A stretch of DNA of 64,000 nt from Phycisphaerales bacterium (GTDB lineage: Bacteria; Planctomycetota; Phycisphaerae; Phycisphaerales; SM1A02). This document shows, in pieces, positions 51,721-63,155 of this stretch (position 1 is the stretch's first letter; each line of letters starts with the position of its first letter). Made by a program: the position numbers and the translations under genes. The DNA lies in contig JASMKH010000002.1 of the NCBI GenBank assembly GCA_030749435.1, positions 62,001-126,000 of the forward strand. The letters run 5' to 3'. A model generated the notes under the pieces. It saw only the letters and a program-made list of their open reading frames with translations, ran no database searches and was not told where the DNA came from.

Positions 51721-52985
51721 ACGTCGCGGTTGTCTCGATCGGCGATGAGTTGCTTGGCGGCAGGATTCTGGATACCAACGCGGCATTCCTGTCCTCCGAA
51801 GTGAGCAGCCTTGGTGGGCGTACTGCGATGCGAATGACCGTGGGCGACTGCCGCGAGGCGATTGTCTCGGCCCTGCAGCAGTGCGTCCACAGGACAGACG
51901 TTGTGCTTGTGACGGGCGGCTTGGGGCCTACGCCTGATGATCTCACCCGCTACGCAGCGGCCGATCTCAGTGATCGCGGCCGCCTGGTCGATGACGTGGC
52001 CGCCATGGAGGACGTGCGGGCGTGGTGCGCCGCTGCTGGACTGCCGACGACCGAAGCGCGTGAAGCCGTTGCGAAGCGTCCGCCCTCAGCCTCGTTCATG
52101 TCCAACGACCGAGGTACGGCGCCCGGCATCGCGTTGACGGTAGACGGATCGCGGATCTACATGCTCCCCGGACCGCAGACCGAGATGCAGTCGATGTGGC
52201 GACGGCACGTCCGTCCGGATCTCTGTGTGATGACGCGGCTGCGAACGCCGCCGACTGAGGTGATCGCTGCCGGATTGACCGAGGTCGAGGCGGCGGATCG
52301 GCTTGGCGATCTTCTCGATCGTGAGCGGCGACCGCGGCTGGGTATTCGTGTCGGCCGCGGGCTCGTTCGGGTGTCGGTGGAGGATCCCGCCGGGGACCTC
52401 GACCAGGATGCCATGGAGGCGGCCGCCTGCGACGTGCGAGCGAGGCTCGCGCCGTGGTCGTTTGACTCCGGTCTGAGGAGCCTGCCCGAGGTCCTGGGGC
52501 GGTGCCTGGTCCAACGCGGCTGGGTGTTGGCCACTGCGGAGTCATGCACGGGCGGCGGCGTGGGGGCGGCGGTGACATCGCAGTCGGGGTCCAGCGGGTG
52601 GTACGCAGGCGGGTGGGTGACCTACACCAACGAGATGAAACGGGATCAACTGGGCGTGCCTGCGTCCTTGCTCAGCCGGAGTGGCCCGGGGGCGGTGAGT
52701 GCCGAAGTGGTGCGGGCGATGGCGGAGGGGGCTCTGGGGCGATCCGGAGCCGACCTCGCGGTGGCCGTCAGCGGCATTGCCGGGCCTGACGGGGGAAGCG
52801 AAGCCAAACCAGTCGGGACCGTGTGGATCGGGCTGGCCTGCGAGGGTGCCGTTGACGCCAGACTGATCCGGCCGCCGGGTGATCGCGGCCTCGTCCGTCG
52901 TGCGACCGTCGACGCGGCCCTCCAGTGGGCGCGGTGGCGGGCAGCCGACATCGATGCGCCGCTGCAATGGGAGGTGCCTTCGTGA
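51717..52985 (+). CDS. cinA: CinA-family protein (MoCF domain plus nicotinamide-nucleotide amidase)
   Basis: 422 residues, GTG start overlapping the previous stop (GTGA). N-terminal molybdopterin-binding-like domain (VVSIGDELLGGRILDTN; VTGGLGPTPDD) and C-terminal CinA/PncC domain (TAESCTGGGVGAAVT with the catalytic Ser; VSGIAGPDGGSEAKPVGTVW). Hydrolyses ADP-ribose and deamidates NMN in pyridine nucleotide recycling; in some species it is linked with competence. Confidence 0.94.
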   Translation: MNVAVVSIGDELLGGRILDTNAAFLSSEVSSLGGRTAMRMTVGDCREAIVSALQQCVHRTDVVLVTGGLGPTPDDLTRYAAADLSDRGRLVDDVAAMEDVRAWCAAAGLPTTEAREAVAKRPPSASFMSNDRGTAPGIALTVDGSRIYMLPGPQTEMQSMWRRHVRPDLCVMTRLRTPPTEVIAAGLTEVEAADRLGDLLDRERRPRLGIRVGRGLVRVSVEDPAGDLDQDAMEAAACDVRARLAPWSFDSGLRSLPEVLGRCLVQRGWVLATAESCTGGGVGAAVTSQSGSSGWYAGGWVTYTNEMKRDQLGVPASLLSRSGPGAVSAEVVRAMAEGALGRSGADLAVAVSGIAGPDGGSEAKPVGTVWIGLACEGAVDARLIRPPGDRGLVRRATVDAALQWARWRAADIDAPLQWEVPS

Positions 52986-53551
52986 CGACGACGGCCTATA
53001 TCGGTATGGGATCGAATCTCGGCGCTCGCGCGGTTGCACTCTTCGAAGCGTTGGAGCGACTGGATGCCTGCGCCGGAGTGGAGATTGCGCGAACCAGCAC
53101 GCTCCTGGAGAGTACGGCGGTCGATGTCGAAGACCAGCCGGACTTCGTCAATGCCGTGGCGGTGGTTCGTACGAGTCTGGAGCCGGTTCGCCTGCTCGAG
53201 GCGATGTTGTCCGTCGAGGCTGAGATGGGGCGCGATCGCAGTGGCGACGTTGTGCCACGCGGTCCACGGGTCATCGATCTTGATCTGCTCCTGTATGGTG
53301 ATCGCTGCGAAGACCTGCCGGGTCTGACGCTGCCGCATCCCCGCATGCATCAGCGGGCGTTTGTGCTCGTGCCGCTGGTTGAGTTGTGCCCGGATCTCGT
53401 CCATCCAGTCCTGCGGTGTACCATGACGGAGTTGCTGCAGCGGCACATCGATGAGGCTGGCCCGCTGGATACACGATGCCGGGTGATGGCGCGAGGATCG
53501 CTTCAAGGTGAGCACGACGTGCCGGGACCGGGGTTGGAGGATGGAAGTTGA
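52982..53551 (+). CDS. folK: 2-amino-4-hydroxy-6-hydroxymethyldihydropteridine pyrophosphokinase
   Basis: 189 residues from GTG at 52982 (GTGA overlap). Transfers pyrophosphate from ATP to the pterin in folate synthesis. Motifs: AYIGMGSNLG, PDFVNAVAVVRT, and the family signature RGPRVIDLDLLLYGD with HPRMHQRAFVLVPL. The last 30 residues (after about 160) extend beyond the usual C-terminus. folP and folB are not in view. Confidence 0.95.
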   Translation: MTTTAYIGMGSNLGARAVALFEALERLDACAGVEIARTSTLLESTAVDVEDQPDFVNAVAVVRTSLEPVRLLEAMLSVEAEMGRDRSGDVVPRGPRVIDLDLLLYGDRCEDLPGLTLPHPRMHQRAFVLVPLVELCPDLVHPVLRCTMTELLQRHIDEAGPLDTRCRVMARGSLQGEHDVPGPGLEDGS

Positions 53552-54785
53552 AGCGTCTGAGTGTGATTCTGGCAGCGGTGGGAACGTCATGGCTCACGGG
53601 TTGCGGTGATTCGCAAGGCACCTCTGCGGAGGCGGACTCCACGTCCGATGCGATGGTCGTATCGACGGCCGCCGAAGCGGATCTCGAACGCATGCACGCG
53701 GCCCTTGTCTCGCCGGCAGCGCTTCGTGTTTCAGTTGCCAAGACGATGAAGCGAGGCCAGCAGGAACTGTCGCTGGACGAGACGATGGACATCGGCCCCG
53801 CAGACCGATTCGACTGGACCGGCACGGGGTTCAGAATGACAGTTGAGGACGGCCAGCTTCGCGGCCTGCTCGGACAGGTGGACGATCGAGTCATCGACGT
53901 TCCCACGTCGGGTGCCACACTGGCCGAGTCGGTCAGGCAGGCGCTGGGCGATTACGGGTCACTTCCACCCGAACTGCTCATGCGAACAGACGCAGCATGG
54001 CGTGAGTGGGCGGACCTGCTGTTTGGTGATGTGCTCGGCACACCGGTCCGGCCGACGGCGCGGGTCGAGGAAGAGGGGGAGATTCACATCACATTCGAGG
54101 GGCCGATCGGTTTCGGGTTTCTGCGGATCGATCCGACGACAATGTTCCCGCTGGCGGCCGAAGGGAGCGGTACGCGGATCGACGGGCCCGTGCAGACGCC
54201 CGTACGCATGGTCTCGAAGTACGCCATCAGTCCGATCGGGACCAGTGACCTGGCGCCGGGCATTCCGCTCGGTGGGCGGACGACCGTGCCCGATGTGGCC
54301 GGCTTGCTGACGGCGACTTCGGATCGCCCGCACGTCGACCCCGGTGAACCAATGCCGGCCTTCTCCATGCCCTCAAGCGACGGGGGCGTCGTGGACTCGC
54401 AGTCGCTTGCAGGCAAGTGGGTCGTCGTCGACTTCTGGGCTTCGTGGTGCACCCCCTGCAAGCAGGGGCTGCCGGAGATTCAGAGGCTGTGGGAAGCGAC
54501 CGGCCGCAACGGCGGGGATGTTCGAATCTACGCGGTCAATGTGCTCGATGGAGCGGGTCCGGCCGAGCCCAGGCTCGATCGCATTCGCACCTACTGGGAA
54601 AAGGCCGGGTATGGATTCCCCTCGCTGCTGGCTGTGGACGCCGACGATGTTCGGGAGTGGGGGTTGCTCGGCATTCCCGTCACCGTACTGGTCAATCCCG
54701 AGGGTGTTGTCGTGAGTCGGGCGGATGGGTACACCCCCGGCGAGTGGAAGCACCTGCTGAAGATCATCGAGGGCGGCGAGCCCGA

Positions 54786-54798
<13 letters not shown>
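53548..54798 (+). CDS. Lipoprotein with C-terminal thioredoxin (TlpA/ResA-like) domain
   Basis: 416 residues, TTG start overlapping the folK stop (TTGA). Lipobox SWLTGC (Cys19). Residues about 45-245 form a beta-rich domain like outer-membrane-lipoprotein carrier or DUF2092 proteins; residues about 265-410 a thioredoxin fold with active site WCTPCK in VDFWASWCTPCKQGLP. Probably reduces disulphides outside the cytoplasm, for example apocytochromes c. Its last 13 bases overlap the converging dacB. Confidence 0.9.
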
Positions 54799-58267
<3,469 letters not shown>

Positions 58268-58282
58268 CCAGCCTCTGCCTGC

Positions 58283-58288
58283 TACCTT
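58283..58288 (+). promoter_or_regulatory. Leaderless-type -10 box TACCTT before a small membrane-anchored gene
   Basis: TACCTT, six bases, then ATG at 58295. Confidence 0.5.
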
Positions 58289-58294
58289 GTGGGC

Positions 58295-58714
58295 ATGGGT
58301 CAGGTGGCGCTGGGACTTCGAAGCCTCGTTGTACGAACCATCGTGTTCGTGGTGATGGCTGCGCTGCTCGCCTGGGCGCTTGGTGGCACGCTGTGGCCCC
58401 GGCCCGTCTCAGCGATCCAGCGGCCCGTCGTCGATGCTTCCGGCAGCCAGTGGGGCTGGATGGTGACGGTGAGTTCAGTCGATCAGGAAGTGTTCTACAC
58501 CTTGGCGAGAAGGCGGGAGGGCCAGTGGGAACTGATCGAAGGAGGGGGCCCGTTCCCTGCGGTTGAACCGCTGGTGACGCCGGTCGGCACCCTTCCCGAA
58601 GGCGTCGTCTTCATGGCGACCCTCCGCGATGACAACGCGGCACGTCACGTCCTGGTTGGATCCGATGGCAAGGCTTTCGTGTCGACGACGCTCGACGCTG
58701 CGTCAGCCGACTGA
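58295..58714 (+). CDS. Small membrane-anchored protein of unknown function
   Basis: 139 residues, 27 bases after ligA. One N-terminal signal-anchor (about 12-34) and a small beta-rich extracytoplasmic domain (WGWMVTVSSVDQEVFYTLAR; GVVFMATLRDDNAARHVLVG). No Cys and no catalytic motif. Not recognised. Its 3' end overlaps the converging uppP gene by 70 bases. The TACCTT box six bases upstream supports a real start. Confidence 0.6.
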   Translation: MGQVALGLRSLVVRTIVFVVMAALLAWALGGTLWPRPVSAIQRPVVDASGSQWGWMVTVSSVDQEVFYTLARRREGQWELIEGGGPFPAVEPLVTPVGTLPEGVVFMATLRDDNAARHVLVGSDGKAFVSTTLDAASAD

Positions 58715-59595
58715 CCGGTCTGTTCGTCCGGAGCGATCGAAACGACGCCGCCGATGGCCAGGGCGAGCAGCACCGCCGCCAGCACGATCCGGTACCAACC
58801 AAATACTGCCAGCCCGTGTGTGGTGAGGTATCCGACGAGCCATCGGATGGCGAGCGCGGCCGAGATCGTGGCGACGATGATGCCGACCGTGACCGGCATC
58901 CACCCGAGCACCGCGAACATGTTGGGCTCGTCGCCGAGCAGATTGCCTGCGAGTTTGTAGACGGTGGCGCCGCCGAGCGTCGGCAGGCCGAGCAGAAACG
59001 AGAACTCCGCGGCGCGGGCGGGTCGGAGCCCGACCATCATGCCACCGAGAATCGTCACCATGGACCGGCTGGTTCCGGGCCACATGGCGACGCACTGGAG
59101 CAGTCCGATCTGGAGCGCAGCGAGGGCCGAGAGATCGGCGCCGGTTCGGTCGGTGTCGTGTTCCGCGTCGCTGCGAAACCGTCGATCGGCCAGAATCATG
59201 ATGACGCCACCGAGGGCGAGTGCCAGCAGGACCGGTCCGATGTGCATGAGCCGCTGCTCGATCCATGAGTCGAGCAGTGGCCCGAGGACCATGGCGGGAA
59301 GAAAGGCGATCACGATGTTGCGCAGGAGCACGAGCCCTTGCCGGTCCTTCCCGAGGAGGCCGAGGATCATCCGGCCGACGGCGCTGCGGTACAGTCCGAG
59401 CACGGCCAGAATGGCACCACCCTGGATGACGATCAGCAGTGCATCGACGTTGCGGCGGACGTCCTCCGGGCTGTCCAGTCCGAGCAACGAGCGGGCCAGC
59501 ACGAGGTGCCCGGTTGAACTGATCGGAAGGTATTCCGTGACACCTTCCACGATGCCCAGAATGACGGCGTCGATGATTCCAAGCGCGGTGCTCAC
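58645..59595 (-). CDS. uppP: Undecaprenyl-diphosphatase
   Basis: 316 residues from GTG at 59595. Integral membrane phosphatase recycling the undecaprenyl lipid carrier for peptidoglycan and other envelope polymers. Both active-site motifs are present: GVTEYLPISSTGH and WPGTSRSMVTILGG. Eight or so helices. The family is about 270-280 residues; an extra polar C-terminal tail of about 25 residues covers the overlap with the converging gene. Complements dacB and ugd as envelope functions. Confidence 0.95.
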   Translation of the reverse strand: MSTALGIIDAVILGIVEGVTEYLPISSTGHLVLARSLLGLDSPEDVRRNVDALLIVIQGGAILAVLGLYRSAVGRMILGLLGKDRQGLVLLRNIVIAFLPAMVLGPLLDSWIEQRLMHIGPVLLALALGGVIMILADRRFRSDAEHDTDRTGADLSALAALQIGLLQCVAMWPGTSRSMVTILGGMMVGLRPARAAEFSFLLGLPTLGGATVYKLAGNLLGDEPNMFAVLGWMPVTVGIIVATISAALAIRWLVGYLTTHGLAVFGWYRIVLAAVLLALAIGGVVSIAPDEQTGQSADAASSVVDTKALPSDPTRT

Positions 59596-59747
59596 GGGCG
59601 AGGGGCTCCGAGGTACGGTGAGGACGGATTCGGGCGTCGGGGGCGTATCATGAATCGGTCCATGCGTACCGCTCCCGCCACCTTCGGTTTTGGAATGGCA
59701 GATCCCTGCGCGGTGGCGTCGGCCAGATTGCGGCAGGGTGGCTGCCG

Positions 59748-60269
59748 GTGAGTGTCATCCTGCTGATTGGTGCCAGGGGTTCGGGAAAGACCGCTGTGGG
59801 GTCGGTGCTGGCCACGTTGCTGGGGCGACCATTGGTCGATCTCGACGAGGCCGCGTTGGCGCTCACTGGACTTGAGCGGGTGAGCGACGTGTTTGAGCAG
59901 GCTGGCGAGCACGCATGGCGTCAGGCCGAAGCGGCGGCGCTTGAGGACGCGATCCGCACGCCCCGGGCAATCATTGCGACGGGAGGCGGCGTGCCCTGCG
60001 TCGACCCACCGCGGGTGGTCCTGCAGCGTGCCCGCGGCGAGGGCGGGGTGACAACGGTCTGGTTGCGGTGTACGCCTGAAGTGCTTGCTGCTCGGCTCGC
60101 GGTGGACCTCGGAGACAGGCCGTCGCTGACTGGAGGCGATCCGGTGCAGGAATCCGTGGGCGTCGCGGAATCGCGGGCGAGCCTGTACGCCGCCGCAGCG
60201 GACCTTGAGGTCGACGGGGACGGTTCGATCGCCGAGGTCGCCGAGGCGATTGCGGCAGTCATCGCGTAG
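59748..60269 (+). CDS. aroK: Shikimate kinase
   Basis: 173 residues from GTG at 59748. Phosphorylates shikimate in the aromatic amino acid pathway. Walker A GARGSGKT; D-L-D in PLVDLDEAA; shikimate-binding Arg in GEHAWRQAE; and ATGGGVP. The 152-base gap to the divergent uppP holds no further gene; a possible TATCAT box lies about 95 bases upstream. No clear ribosome site. Confidence 0.92.
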   Translation: MSVILLIGARGSGKTAVGSVLATLLGRPLVDLDEAALALTGLERVSDVFEQAGEHAWRQAEAAALEDAIRTPRAIIATGGGVPCVDPPRVVLQRARGEGGVTTVWLRCTPEVLAARLAVDLGDRPSLTGGDPVQESVGVAESRASLYAAAADLEVDGDGSIAEVAEAIAAVIA

Positions 60270-60292
60270 GGTCCGCCGGGATTGGGCGGCGA

Positions 60293-60436
60293 TCACATGT
60301 CGGGGGTGAGTCGACGTCCCAGGGCCCGTTTGCGGTTGATGAGTTTGCGACCGGCCTTGGTCTTCATTCGAGCCCTGAAACCGAACTGGCGGGCCCGCTT
60401 GATCTTGCTGACGCGGCGGGGATAGTGCATCGCCAT
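60293..60436 (-). CDS. rpmH: Ribosomal protein L34
   Basis: 47 residues. Matches L34 in length and sequence: a basic protein with the core GFRARMKTKAGRKLINRKRA and the final R-R-L-T region. The N-terminus MAMHYPRR differs from the usual MKRT-F-Q-P, keeping the Y-P-R pattern. GGAAG nine bases before the ATG at 60436 could serve as a ribosome site. rnpA, the usual next gene, is absent; aroK converges 23 bases away. Confidence 0.93.
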   Translation of the reverse strand: MAMHYPRRVSKIKRARQFGFRARMKTKAGRKLINRKRALGRRLTPDM

Positions 60437-60777
60437 GACGTGGTCTTCCGTACTGGGGGCCGAGTGAGGTCCCGGGCATTCCGGGGGGATCGCGGAGTCT
60501 AGCACATACGCCCGGTTGTTCCAAGTTCGAGGCAGATCGGGCACGGAGGAGGCGAGGTGAGCCGCTTTCTGCTGGCCTGGCCGAATCGTGGGTGGTACAT
60601 TGAGCGAGCCGCGGGCGGGCGGGCGGGCCTCCGGAGTGGGCCACCCCGTCCTCGCGTGGCGAGAAGGCGGAAACGCCGTGTTTTCGCTCATCCACAGCGT
60701 TGCCGTGGCCGCGATTCCTCCGCAGGGGCATCGGGCCGGGAGCGGTGACTCCGGGGTCGCGAGGAGCCGTCGCCCGA
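60437..60777. other. Divergent rpmH-rnc intergenic region
   Basis: 341 bases. Contains the rpmH promoter (60496-60524). The rest toward rnc is GC-rich with a run of GGGC/GCGGGC repeats (about 60610-60630) and GAGGAG about 11 bases before the rnc ATG. I see no gene in it. Confidence 0.5.
60496..60524 (-). promoter_or_regulatory. Sigma70-type promoter of rpmH
   Basis: TTGGAA (60519-60524), a 17-base spacer, TAGACT (60496-60501), 59 bases before the rpmH ATG. The best two-box promoter in the window. Confidence 0.7.
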
Positions 60778-61503
60778 ATGGACGATGCCACATTGGACCG
60801 CGCAGAGGATCTGCTGGAGTACGACTTCGCCGATCGCTCGATCCTCAACCGTGCTTTGACGCACGCGTCAACCGCTGCCACGCGGCATGAGAGCAATGAA
60901 CGGCTGGAGTTTCTGGGCGACTCGGTGCTGGGGCTCGTCGTATGCCAGCACTTGCATCGCAACTTCCCCGATCTTCTGGAAGGCGACATGACCAAGGTCA
61001 AGTCGGCGGTGGTCAGCCGCCGGGTATGCGCCGAGGAGGCGAGGCGACTCGGGCTCGATCAACTGCTGGTACTGGGCAAGGGCATGGCCGCGGCGCGGGA
61101 GTTGCCCTCGTCCGTGGCCGCGGCGGTATGGGAGTCGGTGATCGGGGCGTTGTATGTAGACGGCGGTCTGGAGGTGGCGGAGGACTTCATCCTCGCGGCG
61201 CTCCGCGAGCGCATCGAACAGGCTGTTGCGTCGGGGCATCATCACAACTTCAAGAGCGTGCTTCAGCAGGTCGCCCAGCAGGACTTCGCTTCGACGCCCG
61301 TCTACAGCGTGCTCGATGAGAAGGGGCCGGACCACGCCAAGTGCTTCGAGGTTTCGGTGGCGATTGCAGGGCGGGCGTTTCCGCCGAGGTGGGGTCCGAA
61401 CAAAAAGCGGGCGGAGCAGGACGCGGCGCTCGCGGCGCTCGAGGAACTCTCAATCGCCCGCATTTCGGATAACGGGGATGTGCACGTCGACTTGACGCCC
61501 TGA
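60778..61503 (+). CDS. rnc: Ribonuclease III with altered active-site residue
   Basis: 241 residues. Cleaves double-stranded RNA in rRNA and mRNA processing. The signature NERLEFLGDS (40-49) supplies Glu41, Glu44 and Asp48; LEGDM holds the next Glu (about 68); the second metal-site helix reads SSVAAAVWESVIGALYVDGG, where Glu119 matches E. coli Glu117 but Ala116 stands in place of the metal-binding Asp114. A dsRNA-binding domain follows (about 165-232, ending ... GPNKKRAEQDAALAAL). ATG at 60778 gives the standard length. Confidence 0.94.
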   Translation: MDDATLDRAEDLLEYDFADRSILNRALTHASTAATRHESNERLEFLGDSVLGLVVCQHLHRNFPDLLEGDMTKVKSAVVSRRVCAEEARRLGLDQLLVLGKGMAAARELPSSVAAAVWESVIGALYVDGGLEVAEDFILAALRERIEQAVASGHHHNFKSVLQQVAQQDFASTPVYSVLDEKGPDHAKCFEVSVAIAGRAFPPRWGPNKKRAEQDAALAALEELSIARISDNGDVHVDLTP

Positions 61504-61510
61504 CCGCCCC

Positions 61511-63124
61511 TTACTCGGTCACGACGATTCGACCCGTGTTGTCGTGGGTGCTGCCCGCGGCCACGACGGTGTCCCCGTTGCCATTTTGAAAAGCGGCAGC
61601 GCCGCCCGGTCCGTCGGCGGTGATCCCGGCCAGAACGACTGGCGTTCCATCGGAGTTCATGAGATTGAGTGCGCCCCCACGCGCCGTTGCTGCGAGCGCG
61701 GCCCTCGTTCGCCCGTCGGTGCTGATCAGCGCGAACTCGGGTGTGCCGTCAGCGGCGGCGGTTGCGACCGCGGACCCACCCCGACCGTGCACGGCGAGCC
61801 GGGCTCGGCCCTGCTCCGCGGCGTGCAGGAGGCCGACCGGCGCACCGCTGGCATCCGCGACTGCAAGCATGCCCAGTCCCGAGCCGGTGCTGGAGAGCGT
61901 CGCGATTCGGGTGCGGTCCGCAGCGAGAATGTCCACGGCTGGGCGCATGCCATCGGTGCCCCCCGTGAGCCGAACCTGCCCGCCCTCGCCGCTGCCGAGC
62001 ACGACCCTGCCAGCCCCGCCCGAGGCGTACATCGAGATCGCATCGTCGGAGGTGCTGAGGATTGGCATGGTGGCGCCGCTGGCAATGGCGACGGACTCGG
62101 TCGCCTGTCCTGTCAGATGAATCGATGCCTCGGGGCCGTGAAGATCCAGCGACGCGGCGGCGCCGGCGCGGATCGCGGCGGAGCCATCGGGCGCGGTGAG
62201 TTGCAGTGAGACTTCCCCGTCGACGGCGGTGGTTCGCAGCAGCGTCTCGCCGTGGTGCGTGAGTGCCAGATCGGCTCCTGAGAGCTGCAGTGCCCCTTCG
62301 CCGGCGCGCCACGCACCGCCGCCTTCGGAGGCGTGTAGTGAAGTGCGCGTGCCAGCTTGCGAGAGTTCCATCGAGTGGCCGGTGATTGTCGCTGCGGCGG
62401 TATCCGAGGTGATCGTGACGAGTCCACCGTCGGCTGTGAACGCCGCGGCGATCTGGTGCGGGCCGCTGGCGGCAGGGGTTCCGGGGGCGGTGAGGAGCAG
62501 GGGCGGTCCCTGGGCGAGGCTCGAGAGCGTGACGCGGGCGGCGCCATCGTCGCCGCTGAGGACGGCCAGCCCGGGCTCGATTCGAGCGCGTTCGCCGTGC
62601 TCATCCAGCAGGCGAATGGCGGGTGACTCGCCAGCGTTGAGTTGAATCTGCGGCGCGCCGCTGCGTTCGGCGATGGCCACGTGACCGCCGGTTGGTGTGG
62701 CGGCCATGGTCGCGGCCCGCTTTCCGTTGGAGTTCCAGGCGCCGAACTCGCCGCCGTCCGCGGTGGCCCACACGCCAGCGACGTTGGCTCCGCGGGTGTT
62801 CCAGACGGCGAGGTCACCTCCACTCTGGTTGGCACCCATGCGGATGAGGTTGGCGCCGTCGGGTGACCAGAGGTCCAGTTGCCCGCCGGCCGCCCGTCCC
62901 GAAGCGGCGAGGACGACGTGCCCGTCTGCGTCGATGATTTCAAGCCGGTGTGCTCGCAGCGTGTCAACCCGCGTGATGTCGGAGGCTGCCAGGAGTACGA
63001 CCAGCCCAGCGGCGGTCAGGCACCCGACCTGCAGCCACCGGGTTCTCCGTCGGAGTCGGGCGTGGTCGGCTTCGATCTGCCCGAGCCGCCTGTGCAGCGT
63101 CGCGATGTGATCACTTGGGTTCAT
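61511..63124 (-). CDS. Membrane-anchored repetitive beta-rich protein
   Basis: 537 residues. Short cytoplasmic helix, one membrane anchor (about 31-49), then some 480 residues of degenerate repeats of about 20-30 residues, each a pair of short strands with Gly-Ala-Asp turns (GGDLAVWNTRGANVAGVWAT; GGEFGAWNSNGKRAATMAAT; GGHVAIAERSGAPQIQLN). Like a beta-helix or phage-tail-fibre-type surface protein. No catalytic motif. The ATG at 63124 has AGGAGG five to eight bases upstream and lies 31 bases after the nitrilase gene. Confidence 0.7.
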   Translation of the reverse strand: MNPSDHIATLHRRLGQIEADHARLRRRTRWLQVGCLTAAGLVVLLAASDITRVDTLRAHRLEIIDADGHVVLAASGRAAGGQLDLWSPDGANLIRMGANQSGGDLAVWNTRGANVAGVWATADGGEFGAWNSNGKRAATMAATPTGGHVAIAERSGAPQIQLNAGESPAIRLLDEHGERARIEPGLAVLSGDDGAARVTLSSLAQGPPLLLTAPGTPAASGPHQIAAAFTADGGLVTITSDTAAATITGHSMELSQAGTRTSLHASEGGGAWRAGEGALQLSGADLALTHHGETLLRTTAVDGEVSLQLTAPDGSAAIRAGAAASLDLHGPEASIHLTGQATESVAIASGATMPILSTSDDAISMYASGGAGRVVLGSGEGGQVRLTGGTDGMRPAVDILAADRTRIATLSSTGSGLGMLAVADASGAPVGLLHAAEQGRARLAVHGRGGSAVATAAADGTPEFALISTDGRTRAALAATARGGALNLMNSDGTPVVLAGITADGPGGAAAFQNGNGDTVVAAGSTHDNTGRIVVTE

Positions 63125-63155
63125 GGAGCACCTCCTGGAGGCGGATTGGTGGTGG

